Positions 17,866 through 29,776 of a stretch of DNA of 44,291 bases are shown here, piece after piece. Made by a program: the position numbers and the translations under genes. Origin of the DNA: Arsenophonus sp046530785 (lineage in GTDB: Bacteria > Pseudomonadota > Gammaproteobacteria > Enterobacterales > Enterobacteriaceae); NCBI GenBank assembly GCA_046530785.1, contig JBHEQT010000021.1, forward strand, positions 1-44,291. Reading direction: 5' to 3'. The notes under the pieces were generated by a model, which worked only from the letters and a program-made list of their open reading frames with translations, had not been told where the DNA came from and ran no database searches. Numbering within the stretch: the stretch's first letter is position 1; each line of letters starts with the position of its first letter.

Positions 17866-18432
17866 ATGAGATGTATTTTTCAGATTATTGTTATTATAGT
17901 AACATTAGTCGGTTGCTCATCAATAACGAGTAAAAAACCGGAAAATAATGCTTCAATTGAATCTACTAAAAAATCAATAATAGTAATATCTCCAGATATT
18001 GTGCCCAAGCTTCCAAAATTAAGAGCAGTAAATTGGTTAAAAACAATTATTCCTTTAGTTAATCAATTAGCAAAGGCTAGTGGAAGCGAGAAAGGTGAGA
18101 TATTATTTATTAATTCAATAAAGAATAATACTAATATGTCAATTCAATTAACCAAAGTAACTGATGTTATTATTAATGCAATTAATAATCAACATTTATT
18201 TAAATTAGTTCCACAATATTCTGTGATAAATGCACGTAAAGATTTAGGATTATCTCAAGAAGATAGTTTAGTTAGTCGAAGTAAAGCCATCGGCTTAGCA
18301 CGTTATTTACAAGCTAATTATGTTCTTTATTCGGTTATTTCAGGTAATCAAGAACAGAGTGAAATTGAATTTCAATTAATAGAAACTCAATCTGGTGAAA
18401 TTCTATGGTCTGGGACAAATCGAATTGAATAA
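17866..18432 (+). CDS. lpoB: Outer-membrane lipoprotein activator of PBP1B
   Basis: LpoB reaches from the outer membrane through the peptidoglycan to activate the synthase PBP1B (MrcB). The 188-residue product has a lipoprotein signal with the lipobox LVGC (Cys about 17), followed by a linker shorter and less proline-rich than in E. coli (213 residues). The conserved folded domain begins near NWLKTIIPLVNQL and contains ILFINSIKNNTN, LGLSQEDSLVSRSKAIGLAR, ANYVLYSVISGN and SGEILWSG. GGGAGAAGGA before the ATG is a strong ribosome-binding site. ycfL, which precedes it in E. coli, is missing. As a lipoprotein it depends on the Lol system encoded further right. Confidence 0.93.
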   Translation: MRCIFQIIVIIVTLVGCSSITSKKPENNASIESTKKSIIVISPDIVPKLPKLRAVNWLKTIIPLVNQLAKASGSEKGEILFINSIKNNTNMSIQLTKVTDVIINAINNQHLFKLVPQYSVINARKDLGLSQEDSLVSRSKAIGLARYLQANYVLYSVISGNQEQSEIEFQLIETQSGEILWSGTNRIE

Positions 18433-18949
18433 AAAATAGTTATTATATTATAACTATAAGAATATTTGCTAATAATCGAAATTAACACCTTTTAAAAAAG
18501 AACTTCTAGAGAGAAGTTTTTACCTTAAAGAAATTTTCAGATATTTAGTTATTTTTTTATTTACTAATAAAGAAAATTAATAGTTTTAATAAAAATAGTA
18601 TTTTTTAAAATAATTTTTTAATTTTTAATATTAGTTAATTTTAGTTTAAATGAAGGGATGTTAATAATAGTTTAATTATTATTTATAAACTAAATTTTTG
18701 TTAATAATACTTCACCTATTTTATGAGAATTATAATCAACCATTAAATTGTATATTATGTTTTATTATTTTCATATTTATTATGAAGTTTATTTCACTAA
18801 ATTTTAACCGACTTAAGGTTGATTAATAGTATAAAATCCACAGAAGAGTATCATATTATTTTCTTTTAAAATTCACTGATTTCAAGATTCTTGAAAATTT
18901 AAAAAATAATAAAATATTTTCGTATTTTAGTATTAATCATATTAAATAT

Positions 18950-18978
18950 AATTTAATTAGTTTAAAACTAATTAAATT
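18950..18978. repeat. Inverted repeat with 14-bp arms
   Basis: AATTTAATTAGTTT (18950-18963) pairs with AAACTAATTAAATT (18965-18978) across one base. It lies about 520 bp after lpoB in non-coding DNA. There is no T-run after it. Chance is possible in such AT-rich sequence. Confidence 0.4.
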
Positions 18979-21900
18979 GAAATCATGAAGATAATTAATA
19001 CTATTAAATTTTTTAATAGCTTTTATTTTTATTAATGATTGCAGAATAAAATAAAAAAGTAATTATTAAAGAAGTTATTTTCAGTACTCATATGTCTATT
19101 AATAATTTTTATAAACTAAGTTAGAGAATTATATTATAAATAATAATGGAATTATTCACATAAAATAATTTGTATGGAAATACACTTTTTTAATTTAGAG
19201 AAAGTATCTATAATATAGTTTTACTAAAAAATAATTAGAAAATACTTTAATTTATTTTTTATTCTTAAGTAACTATTTATTAAAAAATAAACTAACAAAT
19301 AACTTATAGAACTTATCATAATAGATCGAAGAAATAGTTTTTACATTTTCATATGAAATTTTAAAAAACTTATTTTTGTGTTAACTTTATAACCCTAAAG
19401 AATAAATTCTTTCTTATTCTTAAAGATAGCAATCTTAGGACTTCTTAAATTATCGGTAAAATAGTTAATTAGTATAAATAAAAATAATTTTAAATCAATA
19501 TTAATATTAGATTTTTCTCTAATTTCCTTTTGTATTAAGTGTAATTATATTACGATCGATAATCAAATTATTCTTTATTAAAAATTTAATAACCCTTATT
19601 ATTATGGATAAAGGTCTTATTAATATAATATATATTATGACAATAAAAGAAAAAATATAAAAAACTTGCTTATATTAAACGAAGCTCAATATTAATTCGT
19701 ATTAAAGAATCATTAATTTATAATCATATACTGGGTATGATCAATTAAGATAATATGAAAATCTTTTATATATTTTATCTCTGATAGGATCATCATTTAT
19801 ATTAGGAATATATAGACTAATCTCGTGTTGTAAGATACTATTTATTTGTAACAATTATATTGTTTCAATAAATATACTTAGATATTTAATATAATTATAT
19901 AAATATTTTATTTAGATAATAAAAATCTATTTTATAGTTGTAAAAAATTCTCCATTAAGTTCCTTACATAGAAATAATATATAGCTAAATATGATATATT
20001 TATTTATATAAATTTTATTAAAAGAATTTAATTAATTATAAAAAAATATAATTACAATTTATTAATTCGATGTACATCTTTTAATTGCAGGAATACTATA
20101 TACTATATTTACGTTATAATACGTATGTTTACTTGTAAGAAGTTCGATGAAATTTTATTCCTTTATATTAAATGAATAGAGATGTATAAGTTATGAACGT
20201 TGGGTTAGGTTTTTTAAATAACAATTATGTAAAGAAATTTGTATTTTAATAGAAAATTATAGAAGATTGACTTCTATTTTATATCCTTATAAATAATATT
20301 ATCAAAAATAATAGTTCAGAAGAATAATTAAGATATTTAATTATAATATCTAGATAATTTCAGAAATGATATATATAATGTATTATTTGATATTATCATC
20401 ATCCATATAGTAGATTTAGGATTTAATCTTAATTAATATGTATTTAATATTAATTAAGATTATAATTAATAATTTTATTAAAATGTAAATATTGATTATA
20501 TCGATAAAATCGATACTTTAAATTTAAATAATAAGATTAAGAAAATAGATAGTTTATAATAAAGTAGTAAAATATAAATATTTATTTATAAGTTATATAG
20601 TTTTAATATAGAACTATTACTTTATTTATATTTATATAAATATTATGAAAAGTTAATAACATAATATTTTTATTAATTTAATTAAAATTTTTTAAGTTTA
20701 AATATGAATTTTTTAAAAAAATTCATAAAATTAAATAATATTAATTAATTTTATGAAATAAAATAGAAAAGAATTTATATTCTTTTTTTTTCATTACTAA
20801 TAGTGATTAAATGAAAATTTAATAAATAATTTTATTAATAAGTAAGGTTACATTTGTATCATTAATAAAATTGTTCAATATAAAAAATTATTTGTATAAT
20901 AAATGATATTATATTAAATGTATTTAGTAATAATCAAATTATAAAAATTTGATTCTATAATTAAATTATTAATTTTACATGAAAATAAATTATTAGTGTA
21001 ATAATCTTATAATCTTTTAAAGATAAAAGTAATTTTTAATTAAAAATAAAAAAAATCTAAATATTATATATATATAATTCATATACCTAATAGTATTATT
21101 ATTTAATTAAAATAAATAAGATTACTATTAAATTATTTAATTTCTAAAAATTATTTTTATATTAATAATTTAATATGATTTAAAATAAATAATATTTATA
21201 TTTGATTTATTTAAATAGAGTTTTTAATATAATATAAGTTATAAAAGTAAAATAGATTATTAATCGTTAAAATTTAAAAATATTTATAAATTATTTATCA
21301 ATGTAAATAAGTTTAGTTAATTAAGTAGATAACATTTTAGAAGTAATTAAAAAAATAGAAAAACTATAATTACTAGTATAATGTTATATTAGTAATTATT
21401 AAAATAGAGGTGATGTGAAGTTGATATTTTCAATATTAAAATAATAAGTAAATATTTACTAAATTACTTAAAGATTAATTTATCTTATTAAATAGTTAAT
21501 ACTAATTAATTATTAAATAATAATAAAAAGTTTATTAACTAATATATTAATTAACTTATAGAATTATATATTAATAGCTATGGAATAATTATTTATTACC
21601 TTAAAATTGAAAATAATTTCATATGAATAAAATTTTCTATTAAGAATTATTTTAATATTTATTATATTATATTAACGATATTAATTAATATATAATAATT
21701 AATAATTAATATTATATAAAATTGATTATTTTTAAAATAAGTAAATATTTTATGCTATGTTAACATATAAATGCTATCTATAATTTAAAAATAAAAAATA
21801 TAAATTAATTTTTTATATAAGATGATTATTTAATGATTATTAACGATAATAAAGATAGTAATACTTATATAAAAGTATTACATTAAAAGTAATTATAATT

Positions 21901-23173
21901 AAAATTATCAAGAATTATCACTTATGATGATAAGTTAATGATGTATCGTTTATTATTTAATATTCAAACGATATTGATAGATAAAATAAATCGTCTACCT
22001 TCGTTAAAAATTAACTTAAAAAATATAGAAAAGATTATTTTTTCTTTTGCTAGAGGAGATTTAATAAATAAATTTTTTCATTTATAAGATTAATTACTGA
22101 TATGAAATAAAATTTTTAAGAAAACTATTTTTATATCGCTTATAATAATATTGGATTTAGTTAATAAAATATTTTATATACTGAAAAATAATTTCATTAT
22201 CTTTATGGAGTAGAGAAAAATATAAATTTTAGTTATCAGAGTTATGCAATTTTTATTATTTAATTATTCATTTTTAAATGAAAATAAATATTAAATGGAA
22301 CTTATTATACTTAAGAAGTTGAATAATTTCTTATATTTAATTTTATTAAATAAATTATTCTTTAATAATTCCTATTAAAATTTAAGATAATTAAAAATTA
22401 AGAGTAAAATATTAAATTGAATAGGATTTGATTATTAATCTTATTCTATCTCTATTTGATATATATAAAAATTTCTTTTAAGAAACTTCATAAGGTTTAT
22501 TTTTTAGTTATCTATATTGGTTAGTTATTATAGATTTAATATTAAAATTTTATAATTCCTAGAAAATTTTTTAACAAATATATCGTTTCAAAGAAAAAAC
22601 AATATAAATTTTTATGAAAATATTACTAATTTTAATGATAATATTATAAGTTTTATTTTTTTAATATTTAGTTATAAATAAATTATTTTAACAGTAACCT
22701 TTAGATAAAAGTTAAGATTTATATAAAATGATTAATTTTTTTAAAAAATTAAATAAAATTATTTTTTTTAATTCTTTTATAATAAGAAATTATCTTCTTG
22801 TTATTTATTTAAATAAATAATAAGAACTTTTATTTAGTTATATAAAATATATAATATTTAAAATTATTTTTAAAATTTAAAACGATTTAAATATTTCTAT
22901 AGGTTATTTAACTTAAATATATAAAACTAATATTATAGAAAACAATAGATAATTTAGTAAGGTATAATTAGAAAAAATTAGTAGTGTATTTGGATTTAAT
23001 ATTAAATAAAAAGACTTAAAGATAAAACTTAAATTTCTGATTTATTCTGTTGCAACAAATAAAATACTAATATTAAATGGAGAATTTGATAAATTGATGT
23101 GATGATTAAAAAAATTGAATTCATTAAAATAGATATGATCAAGTATCATATTTTAATTTTTGATTTTATAAAA

Positions 23174-23217
23174 TAGTTATTGATATTTTATATATATATA
23201 TAAAATATCAATAACTA
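23174..23217. repeat. 44-nt perfect palindrome
   Basis: The arm 23174-23195, beginning TAGTTATTGATATTTTA, is the exact reverse complement of 23196-23217, with no spacer. It is the longest perfect palindrome I noticed. It lies in the desert between lpoB and ndh and contains the alternating (TA) centre typical of cruciform-prone DNA. Function unknown. Confidence 0.7.
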
Positions 23218-23640
23218 AAATTTAAATAAATATTTTTAGAAAGCTGCTATTCTCAATCTTTTTCTTTGAAAATTTATGATATATTAGTCAATAATTATTT
23301 CTCTTTTTAATTCTGCTTCTTCATACTTAAAAATAAATGCGATTACTGTATAAAATAATTTGTTAAAAATCAAGATTTGTGATTTTTTATAGAAAATCCA
23401 TATTTTATGATTTTTATTATTCTTAAAACTATTAAATTTTCATAGATTTTCTCTAATAAATCCTAATATTTACTGTTAAAACCGTAATAGTTTATCAGAT
23501 TAAAAATTTTTTTAGAAATATTAAAATATATGATTCCGATCGTTTTCTTGATTTTATAGTTGTTTTCTATTATGGATTTCCAATCCTAGTGATTATAGTA
23601 ATAATTAATATAAAATCTCCATATACTTTATTTGTAAAGG

Positions 23641-24000
23641 AATAATTTTAATTTTATTTATTCAAGATGAGGTATTCTCCTCTATATGGCGTTTATATAA
23701 CTGAAATTTTGATGAAATTCTTTTTATAAATGTACTTTTATATATCATGGATATTATAACAATAAGAACTAATTAGATTCCTAAAAAATCACTAATATTC
23801 TTATTGATTAATAACAATTAAATTTATTATTATCTAGCCTTTAGTAAATTTAATCAAAAAACGAATTATAATATTCGTATATTACTTCTAAAAAATGAAA
23901 ATCTTCACTGATTATTTTTCTATTTAACCACCTAGAAATTATAAAAAGATAAATAGATTATAATGATTTAATTTTCGTTTGTAAGATAGGATCGGATAAG
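23641..24000 (+). pseudogene. nagZ: Possible remnant of nagZ
   Basis: In E. coli nagZ (beta-N-acetylhexosaminidase of murein recycling) lies two genes before ndh on this strand. At about 23680-23715 the plus strand reads PLYGVYIT then, after a shift, NFDEI, which can be laid on the family's PLVGGLILFTRNYHD. Upstream, GIILIL resembles GPVMLD. The match is short and interrupted, and the identification leans on position. It may be wrong. Confidence 0.25.
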
Positions 24001-24109
24001 TTGAGAATAAAACCTAATTTAAGCCTCATTTTTAATAAAATCAAGTAAAGTATTTATTATATTATAAAAATAATTATTTTAACTAATCATAAGTTTTGTT
24101 AAAGATGAA

Positions 24110-24370
24110 AAAATTCACCTATATGATAAGAATAAATTTTTATTAATTATAATTAAGACAGAGCGTGGATCTTCTTTGTTTCTCTAAAGCTTAACATTTT
24201 TAACATTAAAAATATTGTATTGTAAATTTACAATTTTTAGCTGTTTTTTGTAAAAATAATCAGGAAATAACCAAATGATATTTTTGATATCCATTATCAT
24301 TTCTATAAATTTTAACATCCTGGTCTATGACGAGTTTTTGTTTCACGATTACGCTGGATTTTATTTAAAT
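24110..24370 (+). pseudogene. ycfP: Remnant of ycfP (esterase-like protein)
   Basis: ycfP precedes ndh in E. coli on the same strand. Two pieces can be aligned. From 24158 the nucleotides ACAGAGCGT followed by a CTTCTTTGT block and TTTTTAAC agree with coding for AERIGFLC...IFNPN. From about 24238 LAVFCKNNQE agrees with LVILSRNDE, and the stretch to 24368 (VYDE...H, then TITLDFI and a stop) resembles VWDEEQTH and the terminal QRIK. This patch is less AT-rich than the DNA around it. Several stops and frame changes show that it is dead. Confidence 0.5.
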
Positions 24371-25036
24371 AAATAATTATTTTTCAATTTTTATTTTAAA
24401 GAAAAGTTTTTATGATAAGGTATTTTATACAAAAAATTATATTTTTAATAATATAAAGAATAAAACTATATTTTTCGTTATAGGAAAGAAAATAATATTG
24501 TTTTAATTATCAGGTTAATCATTATTAATAAAGTTATTAATAATGATATTAAAATAGTAAAGATACTTAATCTTATAAAAAATATTTTATTTTTCTAATA
24601 TTTTATTTATTATAATTTATAATAAATAAAATATTATTTTTAAACAGAAAATTTTGAATAAAACTATTGATGTTAAAAACAATTTAATGATTGAATTATC
24701 TTTAGTTTTATTTTATTAAAAAACAAAAACTGAAGAAATGATTTAATTAGTTATCTACATCTAACTATATTTAATTTTTTATGTAGATCTTAGTTTATTG
24801 ATAACTTTATAATAATTAATTAATAATAAATAAAATTTTAATAATGAAAATATTATTTTTCACTTTTTTATAAAAATTATATTATAAAATACCAAGACAA
24901 ATTTAATTTAGTTAAATTAGATATTAGAAAATAATTAAGCTATGCTATGATAATTTTTAAAAATATTTTTAAAAACCATTTAAAATTTAATTATTAAAGT
25001 TATTAAAATAACAAAAATATTAGGATAAGATAGTTT
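24371..25036 (+). promoter_or_regulatory. Non-coding DNA upstream of ndh
   Basis: No gene is seen. Regulatory DNA for ndh must lie at its right end. TATGATAAT around 24947-24955 could serve as a -10 element, but no matching -35 was convincing. AGGA (25022-25025) is a plausible ribosome-binding site for the ATG at 25037. The rest is AT-rich with short inverted repeats such as the ATTTTATTTATTATAATTTATAATAAATAAAAT region at about 24600-24632. Confidence 0.3.
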
Positions 25037-26329
25037 ATGATGACTCCAAAAACTAAGATTGTCATTGTCGGTGGTGGGGTAGGGGGATTAGAACTTGCAA
25101 CTAAATTAGGGGATAAGAATAAATTTGAAGTTATATTAGTTGATCGTAACAAAAGTCATTTTTGGAAATCTTTATTGCATGAAGTAGCAGCTGGATCTTT
25201 AGATGATAATATCGATGCTCTGAGTTATTTAGCTCATGCATCTAATCACTATTTTCATTTTCAATTAGGGTTTTTGAAAAGCATTAATCGTGAAAATAAA
25301 AATATTACTCTTTCAGTAATATACGATAAGGAAGAACGATTATTAGTTCCTGAACGAAAGTTAGATTTTGATATTTTAGTTATTTCGTTAGGAAGTGTGT
25401 CTAATGATTTTAATACCCATGGAGTAAAAAAATATTGTTTTTTTTTAGATAACCCTCAGCAAGCGAATCGTTTTTATGATAGAATGTTAGATCTATTTTT
25501 CAGTTATTCTGTTCGAGATAAATCGAATGATAAGATCAATATCGTAATTGTTGGTGGTGGTGCAACTGGAGTAGAACTATCTGCTGAACTTTATAATACT
25601 ATTGAACAATTAACTAGTTATGGTTTTGAAGGATTGAATAAAAAGAAAGTTAATATAACAATTGTTGAGGCAGCAGAACGTATTTTACCTTCTTTACCTA
25701 TACAAATTTCTACAGTTGCTCATCGTAAATTAAGTAAATTGGGTGTTCATATTTTAACACAAACAATAGTAAGCAGTGTGGATCCTGATGGACTTAACAT
25801 AAAATCTGGGAAAAAGATTAACGCCGATCTTATGGTTTGGGCGGCTGGTATTAAAGCGCCTGATTTTATGAAACAAATTGATGGTTTAGAAACCAATCAA
25901 ATTAATCAATTAAATGTTAAACCAACACTACAAACAACACTAGATAGTTCTATTTTTGCAATTGGTGATTGTGCATCTTGTCCTAAAAAAGAGGGAGGAA
26001 CTGTGCCTCCACGTGCGCAAGCTGCACATCAAATGGCTGCTTTATGTTATAGAAATATTCTTGCTTTACTTGAAAATAAAGGATTGAAAGAGTACACTTA
26101 TAAAGATTATGGTTCTTTAGTTTCATTATCTCATTTTAGTACAGTTGGTTTCTTGAAGGGAAATTTAGTGCATGGTAATATAATGGTTGAAGGTAAAATC
26201 GCTCGTATAGCCTATAGTTCACTTTATAGAATGCATCAGCTAGCATTACATGGTTATGTTAAAACTGGATTAATAATATTAGTAGATGGTATTAATCGTA
26301 TTATTCGACCTAAATTAAAATTATATTAA
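25037..26329 (+). CDS. ndh: Type II NADH:quinone dehydrogenase
   Basis: Membrane-associated flavoprotein that passes electrons from NADH to quinone without pumping protons. 430 residues against 434 in E. coli. The FAD-binding motif VIVGGGVGGLEL is at about 9-20, the NADH-binding VIVGGGATGVEL at about 175-186, and the second FAD motif AIGDCASCP at about 315. The C-terminal region LYRMHQLALHGY with a hydrophobic tail is the membrane contact. Two ATG codons are adjacent (25037, 25040); either could be used. Its stop abuts the mfd stop on the other strand. Confidence 0.97.
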   Translation: MMTPKTKIVIVGGGVGGLELATKLGDKNKFEVILVDRNKSHFWKSLLHEVAAGSLDDNIDALSYLAHASNHYFHFQLGFLKSINRENKNITLSVIYDKEERLLVPERKLDFDILVISLGSVSNDFNTHGVKKYCFFLDNPQQANRFYDRMLDLFFSYSVRDKSNDKINIVIVGGGATGVELSAELYNTIEQLTSYGFEGLNKKKVNITIVEAAERILPSLPIQISTVAHRKLSKLGVHILTQTIVSSVDPDGLNIKSGKKINADLMVWAAGIKAPDFMKQIDGLETNQINQLNVKPTLQTTLDSSIFAIGDCASCPKKEGGTVPPRAQAAHQMAALCYRNILALLENKGLKEYTYKDYGSLVSLSHFSTVGFLKGNLVHGNIMVEGKIARIAYSSLYRMHQLALHGYVKTGLIILVDGINRIIRPKLKLY

Positions 26330-29300
26330 TTATATCTGATTTAATTTAAAATCAGCTATTAATTTTTTAACAAAATTGATCCTTTCACTATATTTTATTA
26401 ATGGTTTAACAAATTTTAATTTATTATTCCCATTTAATCGATAAATATTAGAGGAATCCTTTAGTAAAGTAATAAGAAAATTTATGTCTATTCTATTTTC
26501 TTTACTAAATTTAATAAATCCACCTTTTTCGTTAGCTTCTATTCGTTTAATATTTAATGCTTCTGCATTTATCCGAATTAAAGTAGATTCTAGCAACTGT
26601 TTTGCAGCATCTGGTAGTTTACCAAAGCGATCAATTAGTTCAATTGTTAATTCATTTATCTCATTTTCATTTTTAGCACTAGCTATTCTTTTATAAAAAA
26701 GTAATCTAAGATTTACATCGGGAATATAATTATTTGGTAAAAGTACTGGTATTCTTAGTTCAATTTCAGCCTGTTGACTGGTTAGATCTTCTAAAGAAGG
26801 TTCTTTACCTTTTTTTAAAGATTTAATGGCACTTTCTAATAGTTCTATATAAAGGGTGAATCCGATACTATTCATCTGCCCGCTCTGTTCTTTACCAAGT
26901 ATCTCCCCTGCTCCTCGAATTTCTAGGTCATGGATAGCCAATGAAAAACCAGAACCAAGATCTTCTACTGTTGCAATTGCTTTAAGTCTCTTTTGCGCAT
27001 CAACCGTTATGATTTTTTGGTGTGGTGTTAAAAGATATGCGTAAGCTTGATGATAAGAGCGACCAACTCTGCCACGTAATTGATATAACTGCGATAAACC
27101 AAAATGATCTGCATGTTCAATAATAATAGTATTAGCGGTAGGAATATCAATTCCTGTTTCAATAATAGTAGTACAAATTAATACATTGAAACGCTGATGA
27201 TGGAAATCATTCATTACATTCTCCAGATCTCTTTCATGCATTTTTCCATGCACAATTGCAAAACATGCTTCAGGTACCAGATGCTTCAAACGATCTTTAG
27301 TTTTCTCAATATATTTTATATTATTAAACAGATAGTAAACTTGTCCACCACGTAATATTTCACGTAAAATTGCTTTCCGTACAATTAAGTCATCATATTG
27401 AAGAACAAAAGTTTTAATAGATAATCGACGAGAAGGAGGAGTAGAAATAATAGATAAATCACGTATTCCATTTATTGCCATATTAAGAGTTCTAGGAATA
27501 GGTGTTGCAGTTAATGTTAAAATATCAATATTATTTCGCATAGATTTAATTAATTCTTTTTGGCGAACACCGAAACGGTGTTCTTCATCAACAATTAATA
27601 ATCCAAGTGTTTTCCAAGATATGTTATTTTGGAATAATTTATGGGTTCCAATTAAAATATCTATTTTTCCTTCAGCTACTGCATTAATAATCTCTTTCTG
27701 TTCTTTCACGCTACGAAAGCGTGATAACATTTCAATACGTACTGGCCAATTAGCAAAACGGTCTCGAAAATTACTGAAGTGTTGTTGCGCTAATAATGTT
27801 GTTGCTACCAACATTGCAACTTGTTGGTTATTATTTATTGATAAAAAAGCTGCCCGCATAGCCACTTCGGTTTTACCAAAACCAACATCACCACAAACTA
27901 AACGATCCATTGGAATTGATTGACACATATCATTTAAAACAGCATTAATTGCTATTTCTTGATCATTTGTTGTTTCAAATGGAAAATCCTGACAAAAAAG
28001 CTGATATTGCATTTTATTATATTTAAAAGCAAAACTAGACTTTATATTACGTTTAGCATGCATATCTAATAATTCAACAGCATTATCAAAAATTTTTTTT
28101 TCGGCTATTTGTTTTTCCTTAATCCAAATATCACCACCTAATTTATGTAAAGGAGCTCTTTTATCGCTAGCGCCACTATAATAATGCCTAATTAAATTTA
28201 CTGATAAAATAGGAACATAAAGCTTGTCATTATCTGCATATGTTATTATTAAGTACTCAGCTTGAATACCGCTAACTTCTAAAATGGTTAATCCATCATA
28301 CCGTCCAATTCCATGTTTAAGATGAACAACTGGTTGTCCAATCTGTAACTCCCCTAAATTACGAATTAAAATATTGGTATTTATGATTTTACTTTGATCA
28401 TTGTTACTATAAATAATCGGCCTATTACTAAAAATATCGCTTTCACAAATAAAAGCGAGTTTTTGATCTTGATTAATAAAACCTCGTTCACTTGAACCAA
28501 CGATAATATAAAATCCTACTTTATTCGCTTCATTAAGAGTTTTAATAAAAGAGGGATTTATTTCTATACGTTCTAAAAGTTCTAATATTGCTCTAGATCT
28601 CTCGGAAGTTTTTATTGAAAAAATAATTCGTCCAGTAAAACGTTTAATAAATTGATATAATTTATTAAAAGAAGATTTATTTTGATCACTAATACTTAAA
28701 TCAGGTAAAGATAAGTAGGAAAGGTTAGTGTTTCCTACTTTTTTGGGAACTGATTCAGCAGAAATTTTTATAGAAGGCCATTTTTTAATGGCTTGATGAA
28801 GTTGTTTACTGCTCAACCAAAGTGTATCAGGAGCTAATAATGGACGAATAGGATCAATATTTCGATTTTTATAACGCTGATAAATATCAGTCCAAAATTT
28901 ATCAACAGCCGTTATTAAATCTTGTGTGACTAATAAAGTATTAGGAGGAAAATAGTCAAATAAAGAGGATAATGGATAATTAAAAAAGAGAGGTTGTAAA
29001 TATTCAATTCCTTCTGGTAGTATTTTTTTTCTAATTTTTTGATAAATATCCTCAGAATAATATCGTATATCAAAATATTTTTTCCATTGTCTACGAAATA
29101 ATTTAATAGCTTTTTCATCTATTGGGAATTCCTGAGCTGGAAGTAAATTTACATGCTCAATTTTACTAACACTAACTTGGTTATCAATATTAAGAGTTTT
29201 TAAATTACTTATTTCATCATCAAAAAATTCAATTCGAATAGAATCGAAACTTCCCATTGGAAAGAGATCAATTATTCCTTTATGAATAGAATATTCACCA

Positions 29301-29776
29301 TGTTCAATTAGTTGTTGAACATTTCGATAACCGACATTATCAATATGATTACACAATTTTTCAAGAAAAAGTTTTTTCCCTTTATATATAAGCAGTGTAT
29401 TGCTATTTAAAAAATTAGTAGGACAAACTTTTTTCATTAATATATTAACCGAAAGAATTAATAAACCTTTTTTCAAAAAAGGTAATTGATAAAGATTACT
29501 TAATCTTTCTGAAATATTTTTTTTAGATGGTGAAAAACCATCATAAGGTAATGTTTCCCAATCTAAAAACATTTTTACTGAATTTTGAGAAAATTGTTGT
29601 ATTTCATTATATAATTTTAAAGCGCTATATGTATCTTTAGTGATTAAAATAACAAGACCAGGATGGCGTTCAACAATATCGGCACATTCAATAGCGGCTG
29701 CTGATGTAATTAGACATCCTAAATGAATAGCGTCACTTTGATTTTTAGGTAGTTGGTAACAATATTTTACAGACAT
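26330..29776 (-). CDS. mfd: Transcription-repair coupling factor Mfd
   Basis: Removes RNA polymerase stalled at DNA damage and recruits UvrA. The 1148 residues equal the E. coli length. Order of parts: UvrB-like N-terminal module (about 1-340), RNA polymerase interaction domain beginning at IGQPVVHLKHGIGRYDGL (about 480), then helicase motifs with Walker A GDVGFGKTEVA, DEEHRFG, TATPIPRTLN, ETGIDIPTANT and QLRGRVGRS, and a C-terminal TRCF domain starting near ELRIPVLLPNNYIPD. It starts at ATG 29776 and is divergent from lolC. Retention of the full-length gene is notable in a genome this degraded. Confidence 0.98.
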   Translation of the reverse strand: MSVKYCYQLPKNQSDAIHLGCLITSAAAIECADIVERHPGLVILITKDTYSALKLYNEIQQFSQNSVKMFLDWETLPYDGFSPSKKNISERLSNLYQLPFLKKGLLILSVNILMKKVCPTNFLNSNTLLIYKGKKLFLEKLCNHIDNVGYRNVQQLIEHGEYSIHKGIIDLFPMGSFDSIRIEFFDDEISNLKTLNIDNQVSVSKIEHVNLLPAQEFPIDEKAIKLFRRQWKKYFDIRYYSEDIYQKIRKKILPEGIEYLQPLFFNYPLSSLFDYFPPNTLLVTQDLITAVDKFWTDIYQRYKNRNIDPIRPLLAPDTLWLSSKQLHQAIKKWPSIKISAESVPKKVGNTNLSYLSLPDLSISDQNKSSFNKLYQFIKRFTGRIIFSIKTSERSRAILELLERIEINPSFIKTLNEANKVGFYIIVGSSERGFINQDQKLAFICESDIFSNRPIIYSNNDQSKIINTNILIRNLGELQIGQPVVHLKHGIGRYDGLTILEVSGIQAEYLIITYADNDKLYVPILSVNLIRHYYSGASDKRAPLHKLGGDIWIKEKQIAEKKIFDNAVELLDMHAKRNIKSSFAFKYNKMQYQLFCQDFPFETTNDQEIAINAVLNDMCQSIPMDRLVCGDVGFGKTEVAMRAAFLSINNNQQVAMLVATTLLAQQHFSNFRDRFANWPVRIEMLSRFRSVKEQKEIINAVAEGKIDILIGTHKLFQNNISWKTLGLLIVDEEHRFGVRQKELIKSMRNNIDILTLTATPIPRTLNMAINGIRDLSIISTPPSRRLSIKTFVLQYDDLIVRKAILREILRGGQVYYLFNNIKYIEKTKDRLKHLVPEACFAIVHGKMHERDLENVMNDFHHQRFNVLICTTIIETGIDIPTANTIIIEHADHFGLSQLYQLRGRVGRSYHQAYAYLLTPHQKIITVDAQKRLKAIATVEDLGSGFSLAIHDLEIRGAGEILGKEQSGQMNSIGFTLYIELLESAIKSLKKGKEPSLEDLTSQQAEIELRIPVLLPNNYIPDVNLRLLFYKRIASAKNENEINELTIELIDRFGKLPDAAKQLLESTLIRINAEALNIKRIEANEKGGFIKFSKENRIDINFLITLLKDSSNIYRLNGNNKLKFVKPLIKYSERINFVKKLIADFKLNQI

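Larger units (their letters stand above)
18433..23640. other. 5.2-kb extremely AT-rich desert
   Basis: No recognisable gene, tRNA or repeat array was found on either strand; all frames carry dense stops and long runs of A and T. In E. coli thiK and nagZ lie between lpoB and this point, but together they are less than 2 kb, so most of this space is unexplained. The DNA is visibly more AT-rich than the relics further right, which suggests older or less constrained sequence. Two perfect inverted repeats (18950-18978 and 23174-23217) are listed separately. Confidence 0.6.
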
